Both the position numbers and the translations under genes were made by a program. This document shows positions 16,769 to 25,902 of a DNA stretch of 64,000 nt, piece after piece; the stretch's first letter is position 1; each line of letters opens with the position of its first letter. A model generated the notes under the pieces. That model ran no database searches. It saw only the letters and a list, made by a program, of their open reading frames with translations, and had not been told where the DNA came from. The DNA comes from Streptomyces sp. 11x1 (GTDB lineage: Bacteria; Actinomycetota; Actinomycetes; Streptomycetales; Streptomycetaceae), in contig NZ_CP122458.1 in NCBI RefSeq assembly GCF_032598905.1, positions 620,001 to 684,000 of the forward strand. The letters run 5' to 3'.

Positions 16769-17898
16769 GCGACCTCCTCGTGGAGCGGGTGGGGCGGGGC
16801 AGTGACGGCGGTCGGCTCATGTCCGGCGGCGGGCGCGGCGGGCGCGGTGTCCGGCTGCCGCGGTCCCGGCCGCCGTGCCCCGGCGCGCGCCGCCCGTGCC
16901 GCCGCCCGTGCCGCCGTCAGGCGTACGAGTCCGTCGACGGCCACCGCTGCGCGCCGTCGGCGGGGGACCACGGCCCGGCGGTGCAGCACCGCGTAGCCGT
17001 CGCGGGCGACGGCGTCCAGGATGCCCCCGTACAGCACGAACGCGGTGCGGATGCAGGGGCGTGAGACGGGGTCGAGCAGGGCGAGGCCCGGGGCCGCCTC
17101 GCGGTAGACGCCACGGGTGAGGTCCTCGAAGGCCCGCAGTGCCTCGGTGATCCGCCGGTCGCGCCGGCCGGTGCGGCGGCTCCACGACAGCAGTTCCCGG
17201 TCCGCTCCGTGCGCGCTCAGCAGGTCGGCGGGCAGGTAGAGGCGGCCCCGGTCGAGGTCCTCGCCGACGTCCCGCAGGAAGTTGGTCAGTTGGAAGGCCA
17301 CCCCGAGGGCGGCCGCGTGCGGGGCGGCCTCCTCGCGCGGGACCACCGTGCCGAGGATCGGCAGCATCTGCAGCCCGATCACGGCGGCGGAGCCGTGCAT
17401 GTAGGTGCGCAGGTCGTCGTAGGTCGGGTAGTCGGTGACCTCCAGGTCGCTGCGCATGGAGGCCATGAAGTCGCTGAAGTGCCGGTGGTCGATGGCGTAC
17501 CGGCGGGCGGTGTCGGCGAGCGCGAGGACGACCGGCTCGTCACCGTCGCCGACGCCGTCACCGATGACGTCACTGATGCCGTCGCCGTCGGTCAGGGCGT
17601 GGCCGGCCGTTCGGGCGTGGGCGTCGCGCAGTCCTCGTTCCAGCCGTTCGTGGAGGAGCGCGAGGTCCGCCGCGCGGCGGTGCGCGGGCGCGTCGGTGTC
17701 CAGGGAGTCGACGATGTCATCGGCCCAGCGGGCGAACCCGTAGAGCGCGTGCACGGCGGGGCGGCGTTCCACGGGCAGCAGCCGGGTGGCGAGGAAGTAG
17801 GTCCTGCCGTGCCGGGCGTTGAGGCGGCGGCAGCGGGCGTAGGCGTCGCGCAGCACCGGCTCGGTGATGCCCGCCGCGTCGAGTTCGCGGGCGGTCAT
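16765..17898 (-). CDS. crtB: phytoene synthase
   Basis: 377 aa from the ATG at 17898 ([10 protein letters not shown]), which overlaps the crtI stop by ATGA; a longer upstream frame is antisense noise within crtI. It condenses two geranylgeranyl diphosphates to phytoene. Aspartate-rich motifs are [13 protein letters not shown] (about 55) and [21 protein letters not shown] (about 195), and YCYYVAG-type residues are replaced by [19 protein letters not shown]-terminal extension of about 60 Ala/Arg/Pro-rich residues is disordered. It is the third gene of the minus-strand carotenoid operon. Confidence 0.95.
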   Translation of the reverse strand: MTARELDAAGITEPVLRDAYARCRRLNARHGRTYFLATRLLPVERRPAVHALYGFARWADDIVDSLDTDAPAHRRAADLALLHERLERGLRDAHARTAGHALTDGDGISDVIGDGVGDGDEPVVLALADTARRYAIDHRHFSDFMASMRSDLEVTDYPTYDDLRTYMHGSAAVIGLQMLPILGTVVPREEAAPHAAALGVAFQLTNFLRDVGEDLDRGRLYLPADLLSAHGADRELLSWSRRTGRRDRRITEALRAFEDLTRGVYREAAPGLALLDPVSRPCIRTAFVLYGGILDAVARDGYAVLHRRAVVPRRRRAAVAVDGLVRLTAARAAARAARAGARRPGPRQPDTAPAAPAAGHEPTAVTAPPHPLHEEVA

Positions 17899-19439
17899 GA
17901 GGGGGTTCCTTCCGGTGCGGCCGACGCGGTGCGCCGACGCCTGTGGACGGGGGTCGCGTGTCGGCCGGTGATGCGGGCGGCGGCGAGCTTGCCGGACAGC
18001 AGGACGGTCGGCACTCCCACGCCGGGGGTGGTGCCGCAGCCGGCGAGTACGGCGTTGGCGGTGCCGCGTACGAGGTTGCGCGGCCGGAACGGGCCGGTCT
18101 GCGCGAAGGTGTGGGCGGCCGAGAAGGGGGTGCCCGCCGCGAGGCCCTGGGCGTGCCAGTCTGCCGGGGTGACGAGCGCCTGCTCCTCGACGGCGTCGGC
18201 GAGGCCGTCGAGGCCGCGGCGTTCCAGCTCCCGCAGGATGCTGTCGCGGTAGCGGGGAGCCAGGTCGCCCCACGCGGCGGCGTCCGGTCCGATGTCGGTG
18301 TTGGGACAGGGCGCGAGGATGTAGTGCAGGTGGTGGCCGGGCGGGGCGAGCGTCGGGTCGGTGGCGGTCGGGCGGGTGATCAGCAGGGACGGGTCGCTCA
18401 TCAGGCTTCCGGTGCGGGTGAGTTCGTCGAAGGTGCGTCGCCACGCGGTGCCGAAGGACAGGGTGTGGTGGGCTAGTCGGGGCCAGGTCCGGTCGGTGCC
18501 GGCGTGCAGGACGACGGCCGACGGCGCGTGTCTGATCCGCAGCGGGCGGCGCGGCGGGCGGCCCAGCAGGGCGTAGGCGACGGGCAGATCGGGGGTGAGG
18601 ACGACGGCGTCGCACGGGATGCGCTCATGTGCGGTGACCACGGCGGTGACGCGGTCGCCGGAGCGTTCCAGCCGGGTGACGTCCCGCCCGAACCGCAGGT
18701 CCGCGCCCGCTTCGGCGGCGGCGTCCGCCATGGCCCGCGGCAGGGCGTGCATCCCGCCGCGGGGGAAGTACACGCCGGCCACGGTGTCCATGTAGGCGAT
18801 CACGGCGTAGGCGGCGAGGGCACGCGCGGGCGGGACGCCCGCGTAGAGCGCCTGGAAGGAGAAGACCCGGCGCAGGCGTTCGTCGCGCAGATGGCGGCCG
18901 ATGCCGGCGTCCAGCCGTCCGAAGCCGCCGAGCGCGGCGAGCCGCGCGAGGTCCGGGGTGAGCAGCTGGAAGGGGGAGTCGAAGTTGGTGTCGATGAAGC
19001 GTCTCATCTGCGCCCGGTACAGCCGCTCCAGCCAGCCGCGCAGCCGCCGGTAGCCCGCGGCCTCCTCGGCGCCCGCGAAGCGTTCGACCTCCGCCTCCAT
19101 GGCGTCGGCGTCGGTGTGGACGTCGAGGCCGCTGCCGTCGGCGAACAGGGCCCGGTAGGCCGGGTGCAGGGGGATGAGGTCGACGCGGTCGCGCAGGGTC
19201 GCGCCGACCGCGGCGAAGGCCTCGTCGGCGAGCTCGGGCATGGTCAGCACGGTGGGGCCGGTGTCGATGCGATAGCCGCCGCGCTCCAGGCGTCCGGCGC
19301 GACCGCCGGGCAGCGGGTCACGCTCGACGAGGGTGACCCGGCGGCCGGCTCCGAGCAGGTGCAGGGTGGCCGCCAGGCCGGAGAGTCCGGCGCCGACGAC
19401 CACCACGTGGTCCGTGCGCCCGGGAACGGTCCTGGTCAT
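17895..19439 (-). CDS. crtI: phytoene desaturase
   Basis: 514 aa. The N-terminal dinucleotide-binding fold ([21 protein letters not shown], then [12 protein letters not shown]) and the C-terminal CrtI signature region ending [21 protein letters not shown] are plain. It desaturates phytoene to lycopene in four FAD-dependent steps at the membrane. The ATG at 19439 overlaps the crtE stop and the gene's own stop overlaps crtB, so crtE-crtI-crtB-Rieske form one translationally coupled chain. Length is normal for bacterial CrtI. Confidence 0.96.
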   Translation of the reverse strand: MTRTVPGRTDHVVVVGAGLSGLAATLHLLGAGRRVTLVERDPLPGGRAGRLERGGYRIDTGPTVLTMPELADEAFAAVGATLRDRVDLIPLHPAYRALFADGSGLDVHTDADAMEAEVERFAGAEEAAGYRRLRGWLERLYRAQMRRFIDTNFDSPFQLLTPDLARLAALGGFGRLDAGIGRHLRDERLRRVFSFQALYAGVPPARALAAYAVIAYMDTVAGVYFPRGGMHALPRAMADAAAEAGADLRFGRDVTRLERSGDRVTAVVTAHERIPCDAVVLTPDLPVAYALLGRPPRRPLRIRHAPSAVVLHAGTDRTWPRLAHHTLSFGTAWRRTFDELTRTGSLMSDPSLLITRPTATDPTLAPPGHHLHYILAPCPNTDIGPDAAAWGDLAPRYRDSILRELERRGLDGLADAVEEQALVTPADWHAQGLAAGTPFSAAHTFAQTGPFRPRNLVRGTANAVLAGCGTTPGVGVPTVLLSGKLAAARITGRHATPVHRRRRTASAAPEGTPS

Positions 19440-20701
19440 CGGGCGGCCCCTTCGACGGCGCCCAGCAGCAGCGAGACGGGCACGCCGTCCAGGGGGCCAT
19501 GGGCGCCGGAGGAGGGAGGCGGCGGTGACGGGGTGCCGGCCGTGGTGTGCAACAGGTCCCGCAGACGCAGTCGGCCCTCCGCCTCCAGCGGGGCGGATTC
19601 CAGGTGACGCAGGCCCTGGGCGACGAGGCGCTCGATCTTCGCCTCGACGATGTCGCGCGCGCCGGTGCGGATCAGGACGTCGCGGACCTCGGCGAGACGG
19701 TGCTCCGGCAGATCGGCCCGGCAGAGGGACCGCCCCAGTACGGCGAGGGCGTGGCGGTCGTCGGCCGCCTCGGCCCGGGCCTGTGCCACGGCGACCAGGT
19801 AGGTGGGCTTGCCGGCCCGGATGTCGCCCCCGGTGGGTTTGCCGACGTGCCGGGGACCGCCGAAGACGTCGCCGACGTCGTCCCGGAGCTGGAAGGCGAT
19901 GCCGACGCAGCGGCCGGCCGAGCACAGGGCCCGGGTCCGCGCGGCGTCCGCGCCCGCCAGCGCCGCCCCGAGGGCCAGGGGGCGCTCGACCGAGTACAGG
20001 GCGCTCTTCAGGCAGGCGGCGCGGATCGCTCGGGCCAGGGACCTGGAGGAGGTCGCCTGGCCCTGGATGTCCAGGTACTGACCGGCCACCATCTCGGTGC
20101 GCATGGTGCTCCACAGCTCGCGCACGGCGTGCTCGGCGGCCGGTGTCGCCCTGGTCGCCGCCACGATGTCGTCCGCCCAGGCCAGGGCCAGATCGCCGGC
20201 GAGGATGGCCGCGGCCTCTCCGAAACGCGTCCCGTGGACCGGCTCCGTGACGTCGGCGTACTGCGCGGCGATGTCGGCGTGCAGGGCGAGCCGGCCTCGG
20301 CGCAGCCGGGAGCCGTCCATGACGTCGTCGTGGACCAGCGCGCAGGTCTGGATGAGTTCGAGCGCGGCACCGATCCGCAGGGCGGCCTCCGTCTCGGCGG
20401 CCCCTCCCCCGCACGCGCGCAGGGCCCACCAGACGAAGCGCGGCCGCATGAGCTTGCCTCCGTCCAGGGCGAAGCGTGCGACCCGCTCTGCCAGATCCCC
20501 CGCGAAGACCGGGTCGAGCGCGGCGGCCCGCTCGGTGCGCTCCGCCAGCAGACCCTCCAGCACCCGTCGTACGGCCCCGGGGACGTCGCGGTCGACGGCG
20601 TGTGGCCCGCACGCGTCCGCCGGCATGGGTGAGGGTTCCTCCTCACCGGATCCGGGCGGTGACGCTGCCGCGGGGTGATCCTTCGCGTCGCTGGGGCCCA
20701 T
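19436..20701 (-). CDS. crtE: geranylgeranyl diphosphate synthase
   Basis: 421 aa from the ATG at 20701 (GGAAGG ribosome site). A disordered N-terminus of about 40 residues precedes the trans-prenyltransferase domain. First aspartate motif: ALVHDDVMDGSRLRRG (about 145). Second: FQLRDDVGDVFGG (about 280). It supplies GGPP to CrtB. It is the first gene of the minus-strand crt operon and is divergent from the ECF sigma gene across a 376-base region rich in 10-base repeats. Its C-terminus ends in a Pro/Ser-rich tail that overlaps crtI by four bases. Confidence 0.94.
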   Translation of the reverse strand: MGPSDAKDHPAAASPPGSGEEEPSPMPADACGPHAVDRDVPGAVRRVLEGLLAERTERAAALDPVFAGDLAERVARFALDGGKLMRPRFVWWALRACGGGAAETEAALRIGAALELIQTCALVHDDVMDGSRLRRGRLALHADIAAQYADVTEPVHGTRFGEAAAILAGDLALAWADDIVAATRATPAAEHAVRELWSTMRTEMVAGQYLDIQGQATSSRSLARAIRAACLKSALYSVERPLALGAALAGADAARTRALCSAGRCVGIAFQLRDDVGDVFGGPRHVGKPTGGDIRAGKPTYLVAVAQARAEAADDRHALAVLGRSLCRADLPEHRLAEVRDVLIRTGARDIVEAKIERLVAQGLRHLESAPLEAEGRLRLRDLLHTTAGTPSPPPPSSGAHGPLDGVPVSLLLGAVEGAAR

Positions 20702-20840
20702 CAGGGTTCCTTCCGTCGCCGGCAACAGCGGTGTCTGCTTCAACGCCTTCCGTGGCAGAGGCGCGCACGGATGCGCCGAAGGAGTGAAAAGTGCGGCCGC
20801 TTCGCGCTGGGCGCCCGGCGCACGTGACAGCGCGGCGCGC

Positions 20841-20930
20841 TGGCGAAGCGACGTGAAGGGACGCGAAGCGCTGCGAAGCGACGCGGTGCGAAGCAATGCG
20901 GTACGGCGCAAAGCGCTGCACAGGCGATGC
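20841..20930. promoter_or_regulatory. 10-bp-periodic GCGAAGCG repeats between crtE and the sigma gene
   Basis: GCGAAGCG or close variants recur at 20843, 20853 (GTGAAGGG), 20863, 20873, 20888 (GCGAAGCA) and 20906 (GCAAAGCG), at first exactly 10 bases apart. The rest of the 376-base gap (20702-21077) shows no gene. CarH operators are tandem direct repeats of about 11 bp, so this is the best LitR-site candidate for the divergent crtE and sigma promoters. No clear core promoter was assigned. Confidence 0.5.
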
Positions 20931-21077
20931 AAGTTGTCTCCCTTCGGTCCGCCCTCGCAGGGTGGGGGAGTCGCAGCAGCCGGCGCACCAGCCGGTTCGA
21001 ACGGGACGGGTGCCCCGCAGTCCGTCCGTCACCCCGTGGGACCCGACGGACCACAGCCCGCACAAGGAGCAGACGCC

Positions 21078-21722
21078 ATGACTGCCATGACTGCACAGCA
21101 GGCCACCAGGCACACCCACGCCGACGTACCGCCCCGGACCCCGGCGGACGACTCCCCCGCGGGCGAGGACCTGGCCGCCGGTTTCGTCGCCGGGGACGAG
21201 GGCAGCCTGACCGCCGCGTACCACCGGTGGGGCCCCCTGGTGTTCACCCTGGCCCGGCGCTCCCTCGGCGACGCCCGGGAGGCGGAGGACGTCCGGCAGT
21301 CGGTGTTCCTCGCCGCCTGGCGCGGACGCGCCGGGTACGCCCCGGAGCGCGGCCCCCTGGGTGCCTGGCTCGTCGGCATCACCCGACGCAAGATCGCCGA
21401 CGCCCTGGCGGCGCGGACGCGACGGGCCGAACTCGTGGCGGCGGCCGGGGCACGCCTGACCGAGGCGCCCGTGAACCCGGACACGCTGCCCGACGCCGTG
21501 CTCGACCGGGTCCTGATCGGCCGGGAGTTCACCCGGATCCCGGCCCCCCAGCGCCTGGTGCTCACCCTCGCCTTCTACGACGACCTGACGCAGACGCAGA
21601 TCGCCGAGGTCACCGGCTGGCCGCTGGGGACCGTCAAGAGCCATGCGCGGCGCGGGCTGCGGCGCCTGAGTCACCGTCTGCGGGAGGAAGGTCTCCTGGA
21701 CGTCCTGGACCCCTCGGTGTGA
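21078..21722 (+). CDS. litS: ECF sigma factor of the carotenoid cluster (LitS-like)
   Basis: 214 aa from the ATG at 21078 (AAGGAG eight bases upstream). Region 2 is EAEDVRQSVFLAAWRGRAGYAPERGPLGAWL (about 70-105), with region 4 at FYDDLTQTQIAEVTGWPLGTVKSHARRGLRRL (about 165-200). No anti-sigma factor adjoins. In S. coelicolor the sigma LitS, induced by light through LitR, drives crt transcription; the place of this gene between crtE and crtY supports the same role, but the crt cluster of other species uses a different sigma, so the symbol is tentative. It probably starts a plus-strand unit with crtY-T-U. Confidence 0.75.
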   Translation: MTAMTAQQATRHTHADVPPRTPADDSPAGEDLAAGFVAGDEGSLTAAYHRWGPLVFTLARRSLGDAREAEDVRQSVFLAAWRGRAGYAPERGPLGAWLVGITRRKIADALAARTRRAELVAAAGARLTEAPVNPDTLPDAVLDRVLIGREFTRIPAPQRLVLTLAFYDDLTQTQIAEVTGWPLGTVKSHARRGLRRLSHRLREEGLLDVLDPSV

Positions 21723-21728
21723 CTCGCG

Positions 21729-21774
21729 AATCGATGCGGCTCGGTTGACACGAAATCGATGCGGAATCGACGCG
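21729..21774 (+). promoter_or_regulatory. AATCGATGCGG direct repeats before crtY
   Basis: AATCGATGCGG occurs at 21729-21739 and 21754-21764, and AATCGACGCG follows at 21765, exactly 11 bases after the second. A TTGACA-like hexamer lies at 21745. The block is in the 166-base gap before crtY and could be an operator or promoter element shared with the light system. Confidence 0.45.
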
Positions 21775-21888
21775 TTCCATCTGGAGTTCGGGGACCAGGC
21801 GAACCGCTCCCCGTCCGTCGAGCCTGTCGCCGAGGCGGCTCCCGAGGCGGAAAGCTTACGGAAGGTCACCACGAGGAGGGAGCGGCAC

Positions 21889-23196
21889 ATGCTGGAAGCC
21901 GATGTGGCCATCGTGGGCGCGGGGGCGGCCGGCCTGTCCCTCGCCCACCGTCTGTCACGACGCGCCCCCGGCGAACCCCGTCTGTCGGTGATCCTGCTGG
22001 ACGCGCCTCCCGGCCCGCTGCGTCCCCCTGGCCGCACCTGGTGCTTCTGGGAGAAGGGGCCCGGCCCGTACGACGCGGCTCTCGGCGCCGTCTGGCGGCG
22101 GCTGCGGACGCACACCCCCGAGGGCCGGGTCCTCCAGCACGACATCGCGCCCCTGACCTACAAGATGCTCCGCTCCGACGACTTCGAGGACCTCGTCACC
22201 CGCGAACTGGCCCGCGGCGACGAGGTCCGGCGACTGGAAGCAGCCGTCGAGACGGTGGAGGGCATCCCCGAGGGAGCCGAGATCCGCGCCCGGTCCGGCC
22301 AGGGCGCCTCTCTGACCGTCCGCGTCCGCTGGGTTTTCGACTCCCGGCCCCTCGGGAGCCTGCCCCCCGCCCGCACCACCCTGTTGCAGCACTTCCGCGG
22401 CTGGTTCGTCCGCACCCCACGACCGGTGTTCGACAGCGAAACGGTGGAGTTCATGGACTTCCGGGTACCGCAGCCGCCGGGCGGACTCGCCTTCGGCTAT
22501 GTCCTGCCCACCGACAGCCGCCGAGCCCTGGTGGAGTACACCGAGTTCTCCCGAGCCGTCCTGCCCAACGACGCCTACGACACCGCGCTGCGTCGCTACA
22601 GCGAGGACGTGCTGGGGCTGCGCGGCTTCGAGGTCGTCGCGACGGAGAGCGGGGTCATCCCGATGACCGACGCCCGTTTCGACCGCCGGGCGGGCCCTTC
22701 GGTCTTCCGTATCGGTACGGCGGGAGGCGCCACGCGGCCCTCCACGGGCTACACCTTCTCCGCGATCCAGCGGCAGACCCGAGCGATCGCCGCCGCGCTC
22801 CGCGCGGGCCGGAACCCGGTGCCTCCGCCGGCCCACACGGCCCGTTCGCGCGCGATGGACGCGGTGCTGCTGAGGGCGCTGGACAGCGGCCGCGTCGACG
22901 GCGCCGCGTTCTTCACCCGGCTGTTCTCGCGGGTTCCGGCGGAACGGCTGCTGCGGTTCCTGGACGGGGAGACCCGCCTTCACGAGGACCTCGCCCTCGG
23001 CCTGCGCACCCCCGTGCTGCCGATGCTCCGCTCCGCGGCGGAGTTGTCCTGGCTGCCCCATGTCCCCGCCGAACACCCCGCCTCCATTGAGCCGCCCTCC
23101 CCCGCCGAACAGCCCTTCTCCACCGAACGGCTCTCCCCGGCAGAACTGCCTTTCTCCGGCGAGCCGTTCCCCGACCGCGCCCCCCGTCGCCCATGA
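21889..23196 (+). CDS. crtY: lycopene beta-cyclase
   Basis: 435 aa from the ATG at 21889 (GAGGAGGGA ribosome site). The FAD fold DVAIVGAGAAGLSLAHRL opens the protein, the cyclase motif RTWCFWEK is near residue 50 and the flavin-linked IGTAGGATRPSTGYTF is near 285. It closes both ends of lycopene to beta-carotene. The last 40 residues are an unusual Pro/Ser/Glu tail with two copies of a SPAE-PFS unit. Spacing to crtT is 41 bases. It lies downstream of the sigma gene and of direct repeats. Confidence 0.94.
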   Translation: MLEADVAIVGAGAAGLSLAHRLSRRAPGEPRLSVILLDAPPGPLRPPGRTWCFWEKGPGPYDAALGAVWRRLRTHTPEGRVLQHDIAPLTYKMLRSDDFEDLVTRELARGDEVRRLEAAVETVEGIPEGAEIRARSGQGASLTVRVRWVFDSRPLGSLPPARTTLLQHFRGWFVRTPRPVFDSETVEFMDFRVPQPPGGLAFGYVLPTDSRRALVEYTEFSRAVLPNDAYDTALRRYSEDVLGLRGFEVVATESGVIPMTDARFDRRAGPSVFRIGTAGGATRPSTGYTFSAIQRQTRAIAAALRAGRNPVPPPAHTARSRAMDAVLLRALDSGRVDGAAFFTRLFSRVPAERLLRFLDGETRLHEDLALGLRTPVLPMLRSAAELSWLPHVPAEHPASIEPPSPAEQPFSTERLSPAELPFSGEPFPDRAPRRP

Positions 23197-23237
23197 CCGG
23201 CACCGCGACCTTCCGTGCACCCGACCGAGGAGATCCC

Positions 23238-23966
23238 ATGACGCTGCTCCGCGACGAGGACCTGGCCGCCGCGTTCGACCACGCCTCGCGCAGCTACGAC
23301 ACGCTGGTGTCCGCGAATCCCGGCTATCACGGCCAGTTGCGCCGCTCGGCGCGCCGCCTCGGACTCCCCGCGCGGGGGGCCGGTCTGCGCGTCCTCGACC
23401 TCGGCTGCGGGACCGGCGCGTCCACCGCCGCGCTCGCCGCCGTCCTCCCCGAGACCGAGATCACCGCCGTGGACGCCTCGGCGGGCATGCTGGAGCGCGC
23501 GGCCCGCAAGCAGTGGCGCGAGGGAGTGAGCTTCGTGCACGCGCCCGCCGAACGGCTGGCCGAGGCCGGTGTGGAAGGGCCGTTCGACGCGGTGTTCGCC
23601 GCCTATCTCTTCCGGAACGTCACCGATCCCGACGCCGTCCTGTCGGCCGTGCGCGACGTCCTGGCTCCCGGGGGCCGCCTGGCGGTGCACGAGTACACAC
23701 TCAGCGGCCGGCCCGTCGACCGCGCCGTGTGGGCTGGTGTGTGCCGCGGCCTGGTCCTGCCTGTCGCGACCGTCCTCGGCGACGGCGGCCTCTACCGCCA
23801 TCTGTGGCGCAGCGTCGTGGAGTTCGACACCGCCGACGGCTTCGCCGCCCGGGTCCGCTCCCACGGATTCGAAGCCGTGCGGGCCCTGCCGCTGCCCGGC
23901 TGGCAGACCGGCATCACGCACACGATCGTCGCCCGCCGGCCGGCCACGGCGGAGGACGGCCGATGA
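23238..23966 (+). CDS. crtT: carotenoid-cluster SAM methyltransferase
   Basis: 242 aa from the ATG at 23238, which has GAGGAGATCCC upstream; an ATG at 23193 overlapping crtY is possible but weaker. Motif I is LRVLDLGCGTGASTAALAAV (about 48), then ITAVDASAGML and FDAVFAAYLFRNVTDPD, the UbiE/COQ5 pattern. In Streptomyces crt clusters this gene lies between crtY and crtU; its exact carotenoid step is not defined. The stop overlaps the crtU start (ATGA). Confidence 0.9.
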   Translation: MTLLRDEDLAAAFDHASRSYDTLVSANPGYHGQLRRSARRLGLPARGAGLRVLDLGCGTGASTAALAAVLPETEITAVDASAGMLERAARKQWREGVSFVHAPAERLAEAGVEGPFDAVFAAYLFRNVTDPDAVLSAVRDVLAPGGRLAVHEYTLSGRPVDRAVWAGVCRGLVLPVATVLGDGGLYRHLWRSVVEFDTADGFAARVRSHGFEAVRALPLPGWQTGITHTIVARRPATAEDGR

Positions 23967-25531
23967 GGGCCCGGCGGGGGAACGACCCGCTGAGGCCCGG
24001 CAGGGACCGCCGGATCCGCAGGATGAACCCGGTGCCCGGCGCCCCGCGCTGCATGGGTGACCGGCCTCCGACGACAGCGGTCGTCGGAGGCGGCATCGCC
24101 GGACTGGCGGCCGCGACGGCACTCGCGGAACGCGGTGTGCGGGTCACCCTGCACGAACGGGAAGCGACCCTCGGCGGACGCCTGGCCGGCCGGCCGACCG
24201 TGCTGTCCGACGGGACCACCGTCACCATGAGCCGTGGCTTCCACGCGTTCTTCCGCCAGTACTACAACCTGCGCGGACTGCTGCGGCGGACCGACCCCGG
24301 CCTCGCCCGTCTGCGAGGCCTGCCGGACTACCCTCTGCGACACGCCGACGGCATGTACGACAGTTTCCGCCGCGTCCCGCGCACCCCGCCGTGGAGCGCG
24401 CTGGGATTCGTCGCCCTGAGCCCCTCCTTCGGGCTCCGGGACCTGTTCCGTATGAACCCGGTCGCCGCGCTGCCCCTCCTGGACGTGCGGGTCCCCGAGG
24501 TCCACACCCGTCTCGACGATGTCAGCGCGCGCGACTTCCTCGACGCGATCCGCTTTCCCGAGGCCGCGCAGCACCTCGCGTTCGAGGTGTTCTCCCGCAG
24601 TTTCTTCGCCGATCCGCGCGAACTGTCCGCGGCCGAGATGGTCCTCATGTTCCACATCTACTTCCTCGGCTCGGCGGAAGGACTCCTGTTCGACGTCCCC
24701 GACGAGCCCTTCCCCGCCGCCCTGTGGGACCCCCTCGCCGCCTATCTGCGCGGCCACGGCGCCGACCTGCGCACCGGGACCCCGGTCGAGGCGGTCGAAC
24801 CCACGCCCGACGGCGGCTTCCTCGTCGCCGCCGGTCAGGAGGAACGGCGTTATGACGCGGTGGTCCTGGCCCTGGACACGGGAGGCCTGCGTTCCCTCGT
24901 GCAAGGCTCCCCGCGGCTGGCGGACGCCGCCTGGCGCGAGCGGGTGGCGGCGCTACGGAGCGCGCCGCCCTTCCTCGTCTCCCGTCTGTGGCTGGACCGC
25001 CCCGTCGCCGCCGAGCGTCCCGGCTTCCTGGGCACCGCCGGCTACGGCACGCTCGACAACGTCAGCGTGCTCGAACGCTGGGAGGGCGAGGCCGCGCGCT
25101 GGGCCACCCGCACCGGCGGTTCCGTCGTGGAGCTGCACGCCTACGCCCTGTCGGACCGCACGCCCCATGACGTCGAACAGAAGCGCCTGCTGGAGCAGTT
25201 GCACCGGGTGTACCCCGAGACGCGTGCGGCGACGGTGCTGGACGAACGGCACGAGTGGCGGGCCGACTGCCCCCTGTTCTCAGTCGGCGGGTACGGCGAC
25301 CGGCCCACGGTGCGCACCAGCGACCCCGCTCTGGTGGTGGCCGGCGATCTGGTCCGCACCGGTCTCCCGGTCGCCCTCATGGAGCGGGCGGCCACCAGCG
25401 GATTCCTCGCCGCCAACGCGCTGCTGGAGCGATGGGGCGTCAGGGGTCAGACCCTGTGGACCGTCCCCGACGCCGGCCGCGGCCCGCTGCCGCGCCGTCT
25501 GGCCCGCCTCGGCGGTCCGATGACGTCGTAA
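23963..25531 (+). CDS. crtU: beta-carotene desaturase/methylase (isorenieratene synthase)
   Basis: 522 aa from the ATG at 23963 overlapping crtT, with GGAGG ten bases upstream. The FAD fold TAVVGGGIAGLAAATALAERG is followed by GGRLAGRPT and the CrtU-type region MSRGFHAFFRQYYNLRGLL. The C-terminal flavin motif is VVAGDLVRTGLPVALMERAATSGFLAAN. It aromatizes the beta rings of beta-carotene and shifts a methyl group, giving isorenieratene. With crtE, I, B and Y the cluster has all enzymes for this aromatic carotenoid. Its 3' end overlaps an antisense small membrane gene. Confidence 0.93.
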   Translation: MRARRGNDPLRPGRDRRIRRMNPVPGAPRCMGDRPPTTAVVGGGIAGLAAATALAERGVRVTLHEREATLGGRLAGRPTVLSDGTTVTMSRGFHAFFRQYYNLRGLLRRTDPGLARLRGLPDYPLRHADGMYDSFRRVPRTPPWSALGFVALSPSFGLRDLFRMNPVAALPLLDVRVPEVHTRLDDVSARDFLDAIRFPEAAQHLAFEVFSRSFFADPRELSAAEMVLMFHIYFLGSAEGLLFDVPDEPFPAALWDPLAAYLRGHGADLRTGTPVEAVEPTPDGGFLVAAGQEERRYDAVVLALDTGGLRSLVQGSPRLADAAWRERVAALRSAPPFLVSRLWLDRPVAAERPGFLGTAGYGTLDNVSVLERWEGEAARWATRTGGSVVELHAYALSDRTPHDVEQKRLLEQLHRVYPETRAATVLDERHEWRADCPLFSVGGYGDRPTVRTSDPALVVAGDLVRTGLPVALMERAATSGFLAANALLERWGVRGQTLWTVPDAGRGPLPRRLARLGGPMTS

Positions 25532-25735
25532 CCAGAGGGAGGTCACGGACAACAGCCCGGTGAAGACCACCAGAAGGAGCACGGACGCCCACATGGGACG
25601 GCTCCCGGGACGCGTCCCCCCTTCCGCGAGCGCGGACAGCGCCCACAGGAAGGCGGCCGTCCCGTAGAAGGTGCGGATCCGGCGCAGTTGCCGCACGGCG
25701 GGCAGCGGCAGCAGGTGGTCTTCTCTCGGCGTCAT
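25280..25735 (-). CDS. small two-helix membrane protein with run-on tail
   Basis: 151 aa in frame from the ATG at 25735. The first 75 residues make sense: MTPREDHLLPLPAVRQLRRIR, then two membrane segments (TAAFLWALSALAEGG and WASVLLLVVFTGLLSVTSLWL). The remaining half (RRHRTAEAGQTARQ...) is antisense to the last 252 bases of crtU and has no family pattern. I think the ancestral stop was lost and the frame now runs through the convergent gene. A weaker relation is possible with the membrane protein at 32008. Function unknown. Confidence 0.5.
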   Translation of the reverse strand: MTPREDHLLPLPAVRQLRRIRTFYGTAAFLWALSALAEGGTRPGSRPMWASVLLLVVFTGLLSVTSLWLRRHRTAEAGQTARQRAAAGVGDGPQGLTPDAPSLQQRVGGEESAGGRPLHEGDRETGADQIAGHHQSGVAGAHRGPVAVPAD

Positions 25736-25902
25736 GCCGCCCCGTGTACCCGTATCCCCACGGTTAACCGTCACATGTGGAGAAGGCGCGGCGGTCAGCG
25801 TGGCTGAGCGGGGTGCCCCGGCAGGACGGATGCGACGCGAAGGCGTTCGCACCTGTCCGGCCGGGGACCGACGGAAGCCCGACGGAAGCGGGGACCCGCT
25901 CC

